Assembly (NCBI GenBank): GCA_016182845.1
Contig: JACPFT010000020.1
Location: 62,001 to 126,000, forward strand
DNA: 64,000 nt
Origin: Gammaproteobacteria bacterium
Lineage (GTDB): Bacteria > Pseudomonadota > Gammaproteobacteria > Enterobacterales > Permianibacteraceae
Reading direction: 5' to 3'
Position numbers and translations under genes: made by a program
The notes under the pieces: generated by a model
Databases searched by the model: none
Seen by the model: the letters and a program-made list of their open reading frames with translations, nothing else
Told to the model about the DNA's origin: nothing
In this document: piece by piece, positions 27,872-43,260 of the stretch
Layout: the number at the start of each line of letters is the position of its first letter
How positions within the stretch are numbered: position 1 is the first letter of the stretch

Positions 27872-29237
27872 GGGCGCCTCCCACCGGCTCTTCCCCAGAC
27901 AGGGCAAGAGCCGACTCGGCGAAGACATGGCCGCGATGCTCGTAGTTCCGGAACATGTCCAGGGAAGCGCAGGCCGGCGAGAGCAGGACGGCATCGCCGC
28001 GCAAGGCCATGCGTGCGCTGGCGGCCACGGCCTCGGCCATGTCCGCCGCGCGCGCCACCGGCAGATCCTCGGGCAGGATCTCGGCGATGGCCTCGGCATC
28101 GCGGCCGATCAGGACAACGGCCCTCGCGCTCGCCGCCAGGGCCGACGTCAAGGGCGAAAAGTCCTGGCCCTTGCCGTCGCCACCCAGAATCAGGAGCAGC
28201 CGGCCGGGCACGGCTCCGCCCAAGCCGGCGATGGCCGCCAGGGAGGCGCCGACGTTGGTGCCCTTGGAATCGTCGTAATAGCCGACGCCGTTCTTCTCGC
28301 AGACGAACTGGCAGCGGTGCGGCAGGCCGGCGAATTGGCGCAGGCGCTCCAGCATGGGCTCCAGGCGACCGCTCACGCTCGCGGCCAGGGCCAAGGAGGC
28401 CAGGGCATTGGCGAGATTGTGCCGGCCCTTGATGCGCAGCTCGCCGGCGCTCAATAAATAGTGGCCCTCCTTGGCCAGCCAGGGCTCTCCCCCCCGGTCC
28501 ATGACGGCCCAGCACGCATCCGCGCCGGTGCCGAAAGTGATTCTATGCCCAGTGAAATCGCTCGGCACCAGCGCCGCCGGCTCGTCGGCATTGACCACGG
28601 CCAGCTCCGCGCCGGCGAAGACGCGCTGCTTGGCGGCCAGATACGCCTCCAGGGTCCCGTAGCGATCCAGGTGGTCCGGCGAGAGATTGAGCAGGGTCGC
28701 GGCCTTGGGCCTGAGACCATGGGTGGTTTCCAGCTGGTAGCTGGACAGCTCCAGGACATAGACATCGGGCACCGGCAGGGCCAGGAGTTCCAGGGCCGGC
28801 GTGCCCAGGTTGCCGCCCACGGCGACCTTGAGACCGGCGGCTTCCAGGAGCTCGGCGGTGAGCGTGGTCACCGTGGACTTGCCGTTGGAGCCGGTGATGG
28901 CGATGACCGGCGCCCGGGCCTCGCGGGCGAAGAGCTCGATATCGCCGATGATGGGCACGCCCAAGGCGCGCGGCGCGTCGAATTCCGGACGGCGGGTGTC
29001 CAGGCCCGGGCTGACGATGATCTCCCGGGCGTAGTTGAGCAGGGGGCCGTCCAGGGAGCCCAGACTGACCAGGGCATCGGGGGCGAAACCCTTCAGTTCA
29101 TCCAGGCCCGGCGGATCGAAACGGGTGTCGGTAACCGCGAAGTCTATGCCCCGGGCGTGCAGATGCCGCGCCACCGCCAGCCCGGTCTTGCCCAGGCCCA
29201 CGATGACACTCAAACCTTTCTGTCCCGACAGCGGCAT
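27858..29237 (-). CDS. murD: UDP-N-acetylmuramoylalanine--D-glutamate ligase
   Basis: A 459-residue Mur ligase adding D-Glu. It shows IVGLGKTGLAVARHL at the N-terminus, P-loop ITGSNGKSTVT near residue 117, NLSPDHLDRYGT and YYDDSKGTNVGA, all typical of MurD, plus the C-terminal LLSPACASLDMFRNYEHRG. It lies 45 bp after mraY and overlaps ftsW. Confidence 0.97.
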   Translation of the reverse strand: MPLSGQKGLSVIVGLGKTGLAVARHLHARGIDFAVTDTRFDPPGLDELKGFAPDALVSLGSLDGPLLNYAREIIVSPGLDTRRPEFDAPRALGVPIIGDIELFAREARAPVIAITGSNGKSTVTTLTAELLEAAGLKVAVGGNLGTPALELLALPVPDVYVLELSSYQLETTHGLRPKAATLLNLSPDHLDRYGTLEAYLAAKQRVFAGAELAVVNADEPAALVPSDFTGHRITFGTGADACWAVMDRGGEPWLAKEGHYLLSAGELRIKGRHNLANALASLALAASVSGRLEPMLERLRQFAGLPHRCQFVCEKNGVGYYDDSKGTNVGASLAAIAGLGGAVPGRLLLILGGDGKGQDFSPLTSALAASARAVVLIGRDAEAIAEILPEDLPVARAADMAEAVAASARMALRGDAVLLSPACASLDMFRNYEHRGHVFAESALALSGEEPVGGAHAGA

Positions 29238-29282
29238 GACCGCTAACCTCGTGCTGGCCGCGCCAGCGTGCTTACAAAATCG

Positions 29283-30365
29283 TCAACGAATCTTCAGGGT
29301 CGCGAGACCCACCAGGACCAGGATCACCGTGATGATCCAGAAACGCACGATGACGCGCGGCTCCGGCCAGCCCTTGAGCTCGAAATGGTGGTGGATGGGC
29401 GCCATGCGGAACACGCGCTTACCGGTGAGTTTGAAGGACGCCACCTGGACCATGACCGACACGGTCTCCATGACGAACACGCCGCCCATGATGAAGAGCA
29501 CCAGCTCCTGTCGCACCAGCACCGCGACGATGCCCAAGGCCGCGCCGAGAGCGAGTGCGCCCACATCGCCCATGAACACCTGGGCCGGGTAGGTGTTGAA
29601 CCACAGGAAGCCCAGGCCCGCGCCAACGATGGCGCCGCAGAACACCACCACCTCGCCCACGCCCGGGATATAGGGGATCTGCAAATACTGAGAGAACTGA
29701 CTATTGCCGGTCAGGTAGGCGAACAGGGCCAGGGCGCCGGCCACCATGACCGTGGGCATGATGGCCAGGCCGTCCAGACCGTCGGTCAGGTTGACCGCAT
29801 TGGAGGCGCCCACCACCACGAAATAAGTGACCACGATGTAGGCCAGGCCTAGGGGTATCGCCACGGCCTTGAAGAAGGGCACGATCAGCTCCAGTTCCAC
29901 CGGGACCTGGTGGGTCTGGTACAGGTAGACGGCGGCGACCAGGCCGATCACCGACTGCCAGAAATACTTCCAGCGGGAGGCCAGGCCCTTGGGATCCTTG
30001 AGCACCAGCTTCTTGTAATCGTCATACCAGCCCACGACGCCGAAGGCGACGGTGGTCAGCAAGGCCACCCACAGCTGGCGGTTGGCCAGATCGCCCCAGA
30101 GCAGGGTCGCGACGGCGATGCACACCAGGATCAGGGCGCCGCCCATGGTGGGCGTGCCTGCCTTGGCGAGATGGGTCTGGGGACCGTCCTTGCGCACGGT
30201 CTGGCCGATCTGGTAGTGAGACAGCCAGCGGATGAAACGCGGCCCAATCCACAGGGACATGCCCAGGGCGGTCAGGACGCCCAGGATGGCGCGCAGGGTC
30301 AGGTACTGGAAGACGTTGAAGCCCGAATGGTACTGCGCAAGATATTCGGCCAGCCAAAGCAGCAT
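29283..30365 (-). CDS. mraY: Phospho-N-acetylmuramoyl-pentapeptide transferase MraY
   Basis: A 360-residue polytopic enzyme (ten membrane helices) that moves phospho-MurNAc-pentapeptide to undecaprenyl phosphate, giving lipid I. Diagnostic motifs are [12 protein letters not shown], the Asp pair in [21 protein letters not shown] and the C-terminal [14 protein letters not shown]. It starts nine bases after the murF stop. Length matches E. coli MraY. Confidence 0.98.
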   Translation of the reverse strand: MLLWLAEYLAQYHSGFNVFQYLTLRAILGVLTALGMSLWIGPRFIRWLSHYQIGQTVRKDGPQTHLAKAGTPTMGGALILVCIAVATLLWGDLANRQLWVALLTTVAFGVVGWYDDYKKLVLKDPKGLASRWKYFWQSVIGLVAAVYLYQTHQVPVELELIVPFFKAVAIPLGLAYIVVTYFVVVGASNAVNLTDGLDGLAIMPTVMVAGALALFAYLTGNSQFSQYLQIPYIPGVGEVVVFCGAIVGAGLGFLWFNTYPAQVFMGDVGALALGAALGIVAVLVRQELVLFIMGGVFVMETVSVMVQVASFKLTGKRVFRMAPIHHHFELKGWPEPRVIVRFWIITVILVLVGLATLKIR

Positions 30366-30374
30366 GGCAGCTCC

Positions 30375-31754
30375 TCAATGTTCCGTCGTGCCGGCCGAGG
30401 CCGGGGTTAATGCCTGCACCACGCGCTCCATGCGCGCGCTGCGCGAGCCTTTCACCAGGACCGTGAGTTCCGGCGAGGCTTCGGTTTTTATCTGTTCCAC
30501 CAGGGCATCCAGGGTCTCGAAGGACTGACCACCGCCGACCCGCCCGCCAAATCCGACCGCAGCCTCGGCGGCCAGGGGGCCGTAGGCGTACAAGGCGTCG
30601 ATGCCCAGGGCCTTGGCGGCCTCGCCCGCCTCCCGGTGATAGCGCGGGGCATGCTCGCCCAGCTCGGCCATGTCGCCCAGGACCAGGACCCGCCGGCCCT
30701 TGGCCAGGGTCAGCAGGTCCAGGGCGGCCTTCAGGGAGGTGGCGTTGGCGTTGTAGGTATCGTCGATGAGGCGCAGCCCGCCGACGCCGGTCAGGCGCGC
30801 CAGGCGCCCGCCCACGACGGGGCAGCGGCTCAGGCCCCGGGCGATGGTCGCCGCGTCCAGGCCCAAGGCCAGGCCGCAGGCGGCGGCGGCCAGGGCATTG
30901 CTCACATTGTGCCGGCCCGGCAGGGGCAGGCGCAGGGCCGCGCGGCCCTCGGGCGTCACCAGTTCGAACTCGGCCTCGCCTTCGGCATTCATGACCAGGC
31001 CCTCGGCGCGCACCTGGGCTGCGGCGTCCTCGCCGAAGCGCAGGCAATGCACCCCCGCCGGCAGGCGCGAGGCCCAGTAATCCGCCCAAGGGCAGTCCTG
31101 ATTGATCAGGGCATGACCGCCGGCGGGCAGCTTGCGGTAGATATCGCCCTTGGTCTCGGCGACACCGGCCTCCGAGCCCATGCCCTCCAGGTGGGCGGCG
31201 CCGACATTGGTGATCAGGGCCAGGTCGGCCTCGGCCAGCTCGGCGGTGTAGGCGATGTCGCCGGGGAAGCGCGCGCCCATTTCCACCACGGCATAGCGGT
31301 GTTCGGGGGTCAGGCGCAGCAGGGTGAGCGGCACGCCCACCTCGTTGTTGAAATTGCCCTCGGTGGCCAGGGTCGGGCCGGCCTCGCGCAGCACTGCCGC
31401 GATCATCTCCTTGACCGTGGTCTTGCCGGCGCTGCCGGTCAGGGCCACGACCTTGGGATTCAGGCGGCGGCGCAGGTAGCGGCCCAGTTGGCCCAGGGCC
31501 AGGCGCACATCGGGGACGAGCAGTTGAGGCACGGCCACGTCGACCGGGCGGCTGACCACCACGGCCGCGGCGCCGTTCATCACGGCCTGCTGGACGAAGT
31601 CATGGCCGTCGAAGCGCTCGCCGGTCAGGGCGAAGAACAGGGATTCGGGTGCGGAGGCGCGGGTGTCGGTGCCGACCCGGCTGACGCGCAGGGACGGGCC
31701 GCTGTAGTTCACACCCAGCGCCTCGGCCACGTCGGTCAGGCTCAGCTCGATCAT
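30375..31754 (-). CDS. murF: UDP-MurNAc-tripeptide--D-alanyl-D-alanine ligase
   Basis: A 459-residue Mur ligase adding the D-Ala-D-Ala dipeptide. P-loop ALTGSAGKTTVKEMI lies near residue 105, and the MurF-specific GDMAELGEH and IDDTYNANATSLKAAL motifs are present. The start is ATG 31754 (MIELSLTDVAEAL), five bases after the murE stop; the much longer open frame upstream is murE shadow. Confidence 0.97.
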   Translation of the reverse strand: MIELSLTDVAEALGVNYSGPSLRVSRVGTDTRASAPESLFFALTGERFDGHDFVQQAVMNGAAAVVVSRPVDVAVPQLLVPDVRLALGQLGRYLRRRLNPKVVALTGSAGKTTVKEMIAAVLREAGPTLATEGNFNNEVGVPLTLLRLTPEHRYAVVEMGARFPGDIAYTAELAEADLALITNVGAAHLEGMGSEAGVAETKGDIYRKLPAGGHALINQDCPWADYWASRLPAGVHCLRFGEDAAAQVRAEGLVMNAEGEAEFELVTPEGRAALRLPLPGRHNVSNALAAAACGLALGLDAATIARGLSRCPVVGGRLARLTGVGGLRLIDDTYNANATSLKAALDLLTLAKGRRVLVLGDMAELGEHAPRYHREAGEAAKALGIDALYAYGPLAAEAAVGFGGRVGGGQSFETLDALVEQIKTEASPELTVLVKGSRSARMERVVQALTPASAGTTEH

Positions 31755-31759
31755 CGCTC

Positions 31760-33246
<1,487 letters not shown>

Positions 33247-33247
<1 letters not shown>

Positions 33248-35076
33248 CAACGGGGACTCACGTTCACGCCGGCGCCGCCGGTAGCCGCCACTTGCGGCTC
33301 GGGCAGATCGTCCGGCGCCACATTGAGCAGGCGCAGGGCGTCGCCCATGACCTTGCCGAACACCGGGCCGGCCACTTCGCCGCCGTAATAGGCATCGCCC
33401 TGGGGCTCGTTGATGACCACGGCCATGGCGATGCGCGGCTTGGTCAGCGGGGCCACGCCGGCGATCAGGCTGGTGTAGTCGTCGGAATAGCGGCCGCCAC
33501 GCGCCACGCGGGCCGTGCCAGTCTTCACGCCTACGCGGTAGCCCTCGACGCGGGCGCGCTTGCCCGTGCCGCCTTCCTCGGTGACATGCTCCATCATGGC
33601 CAGGACCTGGTGGGCCACCAGGGGATCGATGACCTGATCGCCCAGGGGCTTGCCGCCGACCTTCAGCAGGGACAGGGGGCGCTTGACGCCGCCGGCGCCC
33701 AGGACGGCATAGGCCTGGGCCAGCTGCAGGGGCGTGACCGCGAAGGCGTAGCCGAAGCTCATGGTGGCGAGCTCGTGCTGGGAATAACGCTTCTTCTGGG
33801 GGAAGCGGCCGCCGGACTCGCCGGGGAAGCCGGTTCCCGTGTCCATGCCGAAGCCGACCTTGGTGAAGGTGCCGAGGAACTGATCCAGCGGCAGGGCCAG
33901 GGCCATCTTGGTCACGCCGACGTTGCTGGACTTCTTGATGATCATGGCCACGTCGCCGACACCGCCCCGGATCGGGTGATCGTCGTGCACCCGACGGCCG
34001 CCCACATAGATGGTGGCCGGCGTCTCCAAGACCGTGTCCGGCTTGAACATGCCCGACTCCAGGGCCGCCACGGCGGTGAACACCTTGGCGGTGGAACCCG
34101 GCTCGTACATATCGGTCATGGCCCGGTTGCGGGTCCGGTTGACCGTGGGATTTTCCCGTAAGGTCAAGCGATTATTGGGGTTGTAGGAGGGCGCGTTGGC
34201 CATGGCCAGGACTTCGCCGGTCTCGATGTCGATGGCCACCAGGGAACCGGCCCGGGCCTGGAAGCGCTTCAGGGCCGAAAGCAGCTCCTGGTAGGCCAGG
34301 TACTGGATGCGCGCGTCGATGGACAGGGCCAGATCCCGGCCTTCCTGCATGTTCTCGACCACGCCCATGCGCTCGACCACGCGGCCCTGGGCGTCCTTGA
34401 CGACCTTTTCCTTGCCCGGCGCGCCGCGCAGCCAGCCGTCGTAGGCCCGTTCCAGGCCTTCGATGCCCCGGGCGTCGATGTCGGTATAGCCCACCAGATG
34501 GGCCATGACCTCGGCCGCCGGGTAGTAGCGGCGCGACTCCTGTTGCAGGTTGACGCCCGGCAGGCGCAGCTTCTGCACGTACTCGGCGAGGCTGGGATCC
34601 AGCTGACGCTTGAGGTAGACGAAACGCTTGTCCTGGCGCTCCTTGACCCAGGCGCTCAGGGCCTCGGGCTTCATGCCCACCACGGCGGCCAGCTGCTGCC
34701 ATTCGGCGGTCTCGAACACGCCCGGGTGTTCCAGGACATGGGCCGGATTCAGCCACACCGACTCCATGCGCACCGAGACCGCCAGCTCGTTGCCATTGCG
34801 ATCGGTGATCATGCCCCGCGTGGGGCTCAGCTGGCTCTCACGCACGGCGCGGGCATCGCCCTCGCTGCGCAGGAACTCGCGATCGTAAAGCTGCAGATAG
34901 CCGGCCCGGCCCACCAGCACGGTCATCACGGTGAGGATGCCGCCCAGGAGGATGCCGAAGCGGCGCTCGAACAGGAAGCCGGGCTTGCGGGCGCGGCTTT
35001 TACCGGGCAGGGGCTTGGCCGCCACCGGCCGCGCGGTGCGCGGCTGCGGTCGGTTGCCGACGGGTTTAATGCGCAT
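33247..35076 (-). CDS. ftsI: Septal peptidoglycan transpeptidase FtsI (PBP3)
   Basis: A 609-residue class B penicillin-binding protein. One membrane anchor lies near residues 34-54, then a pedestal domain (RGMITDRNG) and the transpeptidase domain with the catalytic STAK (Ser328), SSN and KTGT (Lys518) motifs. It cross-links septal peptidoglycan with FtsW. The start is ATG 35076, 11 nt inside ftsL; the N-terminal tail is rich in Pro, Arg and Lys. Confidence 0.97.
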
Positions 35077-35449
35077 TGCTGGCCATCCTTTGCTCGGGCT
35101 GCACGACTTCCTGCATCTCGTCCACCACCGGGACCATGCGCAGCTTCTCGCGGGCGATTTCCTCGACACGGCTGTGCTCGGCCATGGCGCTCTGTTCCAG
35201 GCGCAGGTTGCGCCATTCCACTTCCAGCTTGTCGCGCACCACCTGGGTCTGTTCCCACTGGTTGGTGAGTCCGCGCGCCACGTGCTTGCTGTACACCACG
35301 CCGATGGCCGAGGCGATCACGCTCAGGACCATCAGGGGCAGGACGAGACGCCAGCCCGTGATGTCGTGCACCAGGGCTTCCACCAGGCTGGGCACGGGCA
35401 GTTGCTTGAGGCTCTGGGCCTCGGCCGGGGTCAGGGTCGTATCGCTCAT
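35066..35449 (-). CDS. ftsL: Cell division protein FtsL
   Basis: A 127-residue bitopic protein: a cytoplasmic tail of about 32 residues, a membrane helix (about 33-54, [20 protein letters not shown]) and a periplasmic coiled coil rich in Gln, Glu and Leu. It forms the FtsQLB complex that activates FtsWI. FtsL is weakly conserved, so the call rests on position between rsmH and ftsI plus topology. It shares ATGA with the rsmH stop. Confidence 0.93.
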   Translation of the reverse strand: MSDTTLTPAEAQSLKQLPVPSLVEALVHDITGWRLVLPLMVLSVIASAIGVVYSKHVARGLTNQWEQTQVVRDKLEVEWRNLRLEQSAMAEHSRVEEIAREKLRMVPVVDEMQEVVQPEQRMASNAH

Positions 35450-36393
35450 GGCAATCTCTCGGCGATGCGCAGCACGGCGCTACGCGCCCTCGGATTTTCC
35501 TTGCTTTCGGCCTCGCCGGCGGTCAGGGCCTTGCCCACCAGCTTGAGGCGTTGATTGGTGGGCCCGCCCATGATGGGCAGGCCCTTGGGGATCTCATCGC
35601 CCTTGGCTTCGGCGCGCATGAAGCGCTTGACGATGCGGTCCTCCAGGGAATGGAAGCTGATCACCGACAGCCGGCCGCCCGGCGCCAGGACGTCCACCGC
35701 CGCGCGCAGGCCCAGTTCCAGGTCTTCCAGCTCGCGGTTGATGAAGATGCGTATGGCCTGGAAGGCGCGGGTAGCCGGGTGCTTGTGCTTCTCCCAGGAG
35801 GGATTGGCGGCCTTGACCAGCTCGGCGAGACGCGCCGTGGTGCGGATCGGCTCTTCGGCCCGGGCCTCCACCAGGGCACGGGCGATGCGCCGGCCGTGGC
35901 GTTCCTCGCCGTAGGTGTAGAGCACGTCGGCGATTTCCTCGGCGGAAGCCTGGGCCAGCCAGTCGGCGGCGCTCATGCCCGAATCCGGGTCCATGCGCAT
36001 GTCCAGGGGACCGTCGCGCAGAAAGCTGAAGCCGCGCGCGGCATCGTCCAGCTGGGGCGAGGACACGCCCAGATCCATGAGCACGCCGGCCACACGGCCG
36101 GTCAACCCGCGCTCCGCGCAGACGCGGCCCAGCTCGATGAAGGAACCGCGCACGATCTCGAAGCGGGGGTCGGCGCCGAAGTTGGCCCGAGCCGCGTTCA
36201 CCGCCTCCGGATCCTTGTCGAAGCCGATCAGCCGGCCTTCCGGTCCCAGCTGGGACAGCAAGAGCCGGCTGTGGCCGCCGCGCCCGAAGGTAGCGTCCAG
36301 GTAGATGCCGTCGACGCGCGGCGCCAGGCCTTCCACGGCTTCGTGCAGGAAAACCGTCTGGTGACTGTATGCGGTGTTTGGTTCATTGCTCAT
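35446..36393 (-). CDS. rsmH: 16S rRNA (cytosine-1402 N4)-methyltransferase RsmH (MraW)
   Basis: A 315-residue SAM-dependent enzyme methylating C1402 in the ribosomal P site. It shows [13 protein letters not shown], the SAM motif [27 protein letters not shown]-like [11 protein letters not shown] and [13 protein letters not shown]. It starts seven bases after mraZ. Confidence 0.97.
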   Translation of the reverse strand: MSNEPNTAYSHQTVFLHEAVEGLAPRVDGIYLDATFGRGGHSRLLLSQLGPEGRLIGFDKDPEAVNAARANFGADPRFEIVRGSFIELGRVCAERGLTGRVAGVLMDLGVSSPQLDDAARGFSFLRDGPLDMRMDPDSGMSAADWLAQASAEEIADVLYTYGEERHGRRIARALVEARAEEPIRTTARLAELVKAANPSWEKHKHPATRAFQAIRIFINRELEDLELGLRAAVDVLAPGGRLSVISFHSLEDRIVKRFMRAEAKGDEIPKGLPIMGGPTNQRLKLVGKALTAGEAESKENPRARSAVLRIAERLP

Positions 36394-36400
36394 GAGAGCC

Positions 36401-36868
36401 TCAGAAACTCAAGGTCTTCAGGCAATCGGCGAAATCGCCGGCGGTAAGGCCGGCGCCCTGGATGGTGGCCTGATCGGCGGCCAGCTGCTCTTTCCAGCGG
36501 GTCTCGTTCCACAGCTCGAACTTGTTGCTCTGACCCACCAGCATCACCCGGCTGTCCAGCCCGGCTAGCTCCCGGTGCAGGGCCGGCAGCAAGACGCGCC
36601 CCGCCGAGTCCAGCTCGCATTCATTGGCCGTGCCGATCACCCGGCGCTGGATGGCGCGGCTCACCGGATTGCCGGAGGGCAGTGCCTCCAGCTGGACGCG
36701 CACGCGCTCGAATTCGTTGAAGGGAAAGAGCACCAGGCAGGGATCGGCCCAGTGCAGAGTGATCACCAGTTGCCCGGCGGCGCTTTCCTGCAGGCGATCG
36801 CGATAGCGGGACGGCATGGCGATGCGCCCCTTGCTATCGAGACTGACAGCATTAGCCCCCAGGAACAT
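36401..36868 (-). CDS. mraZ: Transcriptional regulator MraZ
   Basis: A 155-residue protein with two AbrB-like (SpoVT) domains, each carrying the DxxGR signature: [15 protein letters not shown] near residue 10 and [14 protein letters not shown] near 88. MraZ forms a ring and represses its own dcw promoter in E. coli. Here it is the first gene of the cluster. Three boxes with the MraZ spacing lie 87-111 bp upstream of the ATG. AGAGGTGG before the start serves as ribosome binding site. Confidence 0.97.
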   Translation of the reverse strand: MFLGANAVSLDSKGRIAMPSRYRDRLQESAAGQLVITLHWADPCLVLFPFNEFERVRVQLEALPSGNPVSRAIQRRVIGTANECELDSAGRVLLPALHRELAGLDSRVMLVGQSNKFELWNETRWKEQLAADQATIQGAGLTAGDFADCLKTLSF

Positions 36869-36954
36869 GGGTTCCCACCTCTTATCGTTGTGCGTCTACC
36901 GGAGCGGCTCGTCTGTGAGCGACTGTCTCTAGGGACGCATTCCAGCGAATACTT

Positions 36955-36979
36955 CCCACGGTTAGACACCTTTTCCCAC
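36955..36979 (-). promoter_or_regulatory. MraZ operator: three boxes with 10-bp period
   Basis: On the minus strand GTGGG (36979-36975), GTGTC (36969-36965) and GTGGG (36959-36955) are spaced exactly 10 bp apart, separated by 5-bp spacers. MraZ sites in E. coli are tandem TGGG boxes with the same period; the middle box here is degenerate. The set begins just after the predicted transcription start, so bound MraZ would block RNA polymerase. Confidence 0.8.
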
Positions 36980-36987
36980 CTATCGAC

Positions 36988-37017
36988 ACTATAGGAGGCG
37001 ATTCAAGCCAGTGTCAA
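36988..37017 (-). promoter_or_regulatory. Promoter of the dcw cluster (Pmra)
   Basis: A perfect -35 TTGACA (37017-37012) and -10 TATAGT (36993-36988) are separated by 18 bp, pointing toward mraZ. The predicted start near 36981 gives a leader of about 110 nt that begins with the MraZ boxes. Confidence 0.85.
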
Positions 37018-37454
37018 GGCGGAAAAATGAAAACTGCCAAGTGTGACAAGGACTTAGCTGCGGTTTTTCATCTGCGGAAAAGTGGGAAGCGAAGCACAGT
37101 CAATCAGCGCCTTGGCGGGGTAAGTTAAAGTAACTTGTGAAGAAATGGGCTAGGCGGGGCCGCCCGGTGGGAGCGGGTGGGAGAAAGGGTTGGGATTGGT
37201 GGGAAGGGCATGTATGCGCCACCATTCGGCGGCCTTCTGCGAGTATGCAAGCAGCGGCAATGCCCTATGGGGCGCACTTGGCATGGACTCAGGCTAACAC
37301 CGAGGACGAAAGGGGTAGCGGCACAGGGATGTGCCGCCGCCGGCCAATGGCCGGCGCGAGCCACGAATGGCAAGAAAAGTCACGCCTTTTAGCCAGCCGT
37401 TCGCGGCGACAAGGCCATTGGACAGGAAGTCCAATGGCCGCCGCTAATAAGATC
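37018..37454. other. Intergenic region with clustered palindromes, no gene recognised
   Basis: Between the dcw promoter and the 3' end of rnpB no convincing gene is seen. Three perfect stem-loops lie at its right end: 37318-37337 (7-bp arms, loop AGGGAT), 37339-37355 (7-bp arms, loop AAT) and 37413-37439 (11-bp arms, loop AGGAA). The last is about 16 bp beyond the rnpB 3' end and could help end that RNA, although no T-tract follows. The open frame at 37177-37392 reads like translations of repeat-derived DNA and is not called. Confidence 0.7.
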
Positions 37455-37803
<349 letters not shown>

Positions 37804-37810
37804 GGCGGGC

Positions 37811-37816
37811 ATTGTA
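37811..37816 (-). promoter_or_regulatory. Probable -10 of rnpB
   Basis: On the minus strand TACAAT (37816-37811) lies seven to eight bases before the RNase P RNA 5' end. No good -35 stands 16-18 bp upstream; the region there is GC-rich, consistent with a stable-RNA-type promoter. Confidence 0.5.
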
Positions 37817-37976
37817 CTCCATGCCCCCGACACAAGCCATGACGTTCCCGCCCTAGCCCGGACCGCTAGCGCCAAGTCAGTGATTCCGCTTGTGATTCTC
37901 GTCATGTGCATTAGGCTCAAGGAAAGCGAGGCCTCGGCAACGTCACGGCCCGTACCCGCCCAGGAGCCCCCTGCCG

Positions 37977-42245
<4,269 letters not shown>

Positions 42246-42296
42246 GCCGTCGGCAAGCTCCGTAAGAAAGCTTCTGTGCCGCCCCGCAGCGCCCGC

Positions 42297-42545
42297 TCAA
42301 CGCTCGAGATTGGCCTGGCTCAAGACCGAGGCGGCCAGGGTCTTGGTGGACTCGCTGTAGCGGGCACTGCGCAGGACGCGCCCCGCCAGCTCCTCGAGCT
42401 CGGCGCCGGTCTGCTTGGCGCCGCGCGCCTGGGCCAGGGCCGAAGCCGCGAGACTCTTGGCCGTGGCCGAGGCGCGGGGATTCTTGAGGGTCTCGGCGGC
42501 GAGGCTGGCCACGTCCGCCGAAGTCTGTTTGGAATTGAAAGTCAT
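42297..42545 (-). CDS. Small protein with two tandem 29-residue repeats, function unknown
   Basis: An 82-residue, Ala/Ser-rich predicted all-helical protein. Residues about 12-40 and 49-77 are copies of one unit: VASLAAETL...KSLAASALAQA and LEELAGRVL...KTLAASVLSQA. Similar units (KxLAxSALAQ) occur in small hypothetical proteins of many bacteria. There is no signal peptide or membrane helix. It follows ssb on the same strand, about 84 bp on, with a hairpin between. The function is not recognised. Confidence 0.75.
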   Translation of the reverse strand: MTFNSKQTSADVASLAAETLKNPRASATAKSLAASALAQARGAKQTGAELEELAGRVLRSARYSESTKTLAASVLSQANLER

Positions 42546-42604
42546 GCATCCTCCTTGATGTCTGGCTCCGGGGGACGCGGACTACGCCGCCCGGAGCTTA
42601 TGGT

Positions 42605-42621
42605 TTCCGGCGAAGCCGGAA
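42605..42621 (-). other. Stable hairpin after ssb
   Basis: TTCCGGC/GCCGGAA arms around a TTC loop form a compact stem on the minus strand, starting nine bases after the ssb stop. No T-run follows, so it more likely stabilises the ssb mRNA end or causes partial termination before the 82-residue gene. Confidence 0.5.
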
Positions 42622-42629
42622 GGTGCTTT

Positions 42630-43127
42630 TCAGAACGGAATATCGTCGTCGAAGCTATCCGCCGGCGGGGCCTGGTTGTAGGCCGGCTGCTGCTGCGGGG
42701 CCGGGCGGCTCTGGGCCGGGGCCGCAGCTGGGCGCTCGCGGCGCTGGTAGCCGCCACCGCCTTCGCCGCCGTTGTCGAAGCGGGCTTCGCCGCCGGAGGG
42801 ACGGCCGCCCAGCATCTTCATCTCGCTGGCCACGACTTCGGTGCTGTAGCGGTCCTTGCCTTCCTTGTCCTGCCATTTGCGGGTCTGCAGCTTGCCTTCC
42901 AGATAGACCTGGGAACCCTTGCGCAGGTATTCGCCCATGATCTCGGCCAGGCGGTCATAGGCCACGACGGTATGCCACTCGGTGCGCTCCTTGCGCTCGC
43001 CGGTCTGCTTGTCCTTCCAGGATTCGCTGGTGGCGATGCGCAGGTTGGCGATGGCCGAGCCGGACGGGGCGTAGCGGATTTCCGGGTCCTGTCCCAGGTT
43101 GCCCACCAGAATTACTTTATTAATCAT
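42630..43127 (-). CDS. ssb: Single-stranded DNA-binding protein
   Basis: A 165-residue SSB. The OB fold (1-115, [47 protein letters not shown]) is followed by a Gly/Gln/Pro-rich linker and the acidic tip DSFDDDIPF that binds repair partners. The start is ATG 43127 because GGAG at 43137-43134 sits six bases upstream; Met codons at 43130 and 43139 are less well placed. The gene is beside the YajR-like transporter and uvrA, an order also found in Pseudomonas. Confidence 0.97.
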   Translation of the reverse strand: MINKVILVGNLGQDPEIRYAPSGSAIANLRIATSESWKDKQTGERKERTEWHTVVAYDRLAEIMGEYLRKGSQVYLEGKLQTRKWQDKEGKDRYSTEVVASEMKMLGGRPSGGEARFDNGGEGGGGYQRRERPAAAPAQSRPAPQQQPAYNQAPPADSFDDDIPF

Positions 43128-43260
43128 CATGTTCTCCATCGACGTCGAATTCGCCCGCGCCTGTCGTCGGTTCATGGCGAGGGCGGCCATACCGGGAATG
43201 CTCCCGGAGATGAGGTCTAGCTTGCCGTCCGCTCGGCGTCAGGGCAAGCCTAAAATTCTG

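Noticed and set aside
37177-37392. 71-codon frame between mraZ and rnpB
   Set aside because: Its translation resembles spurious annotations from repeat-derived DNA and lies over the palindrome cluster.
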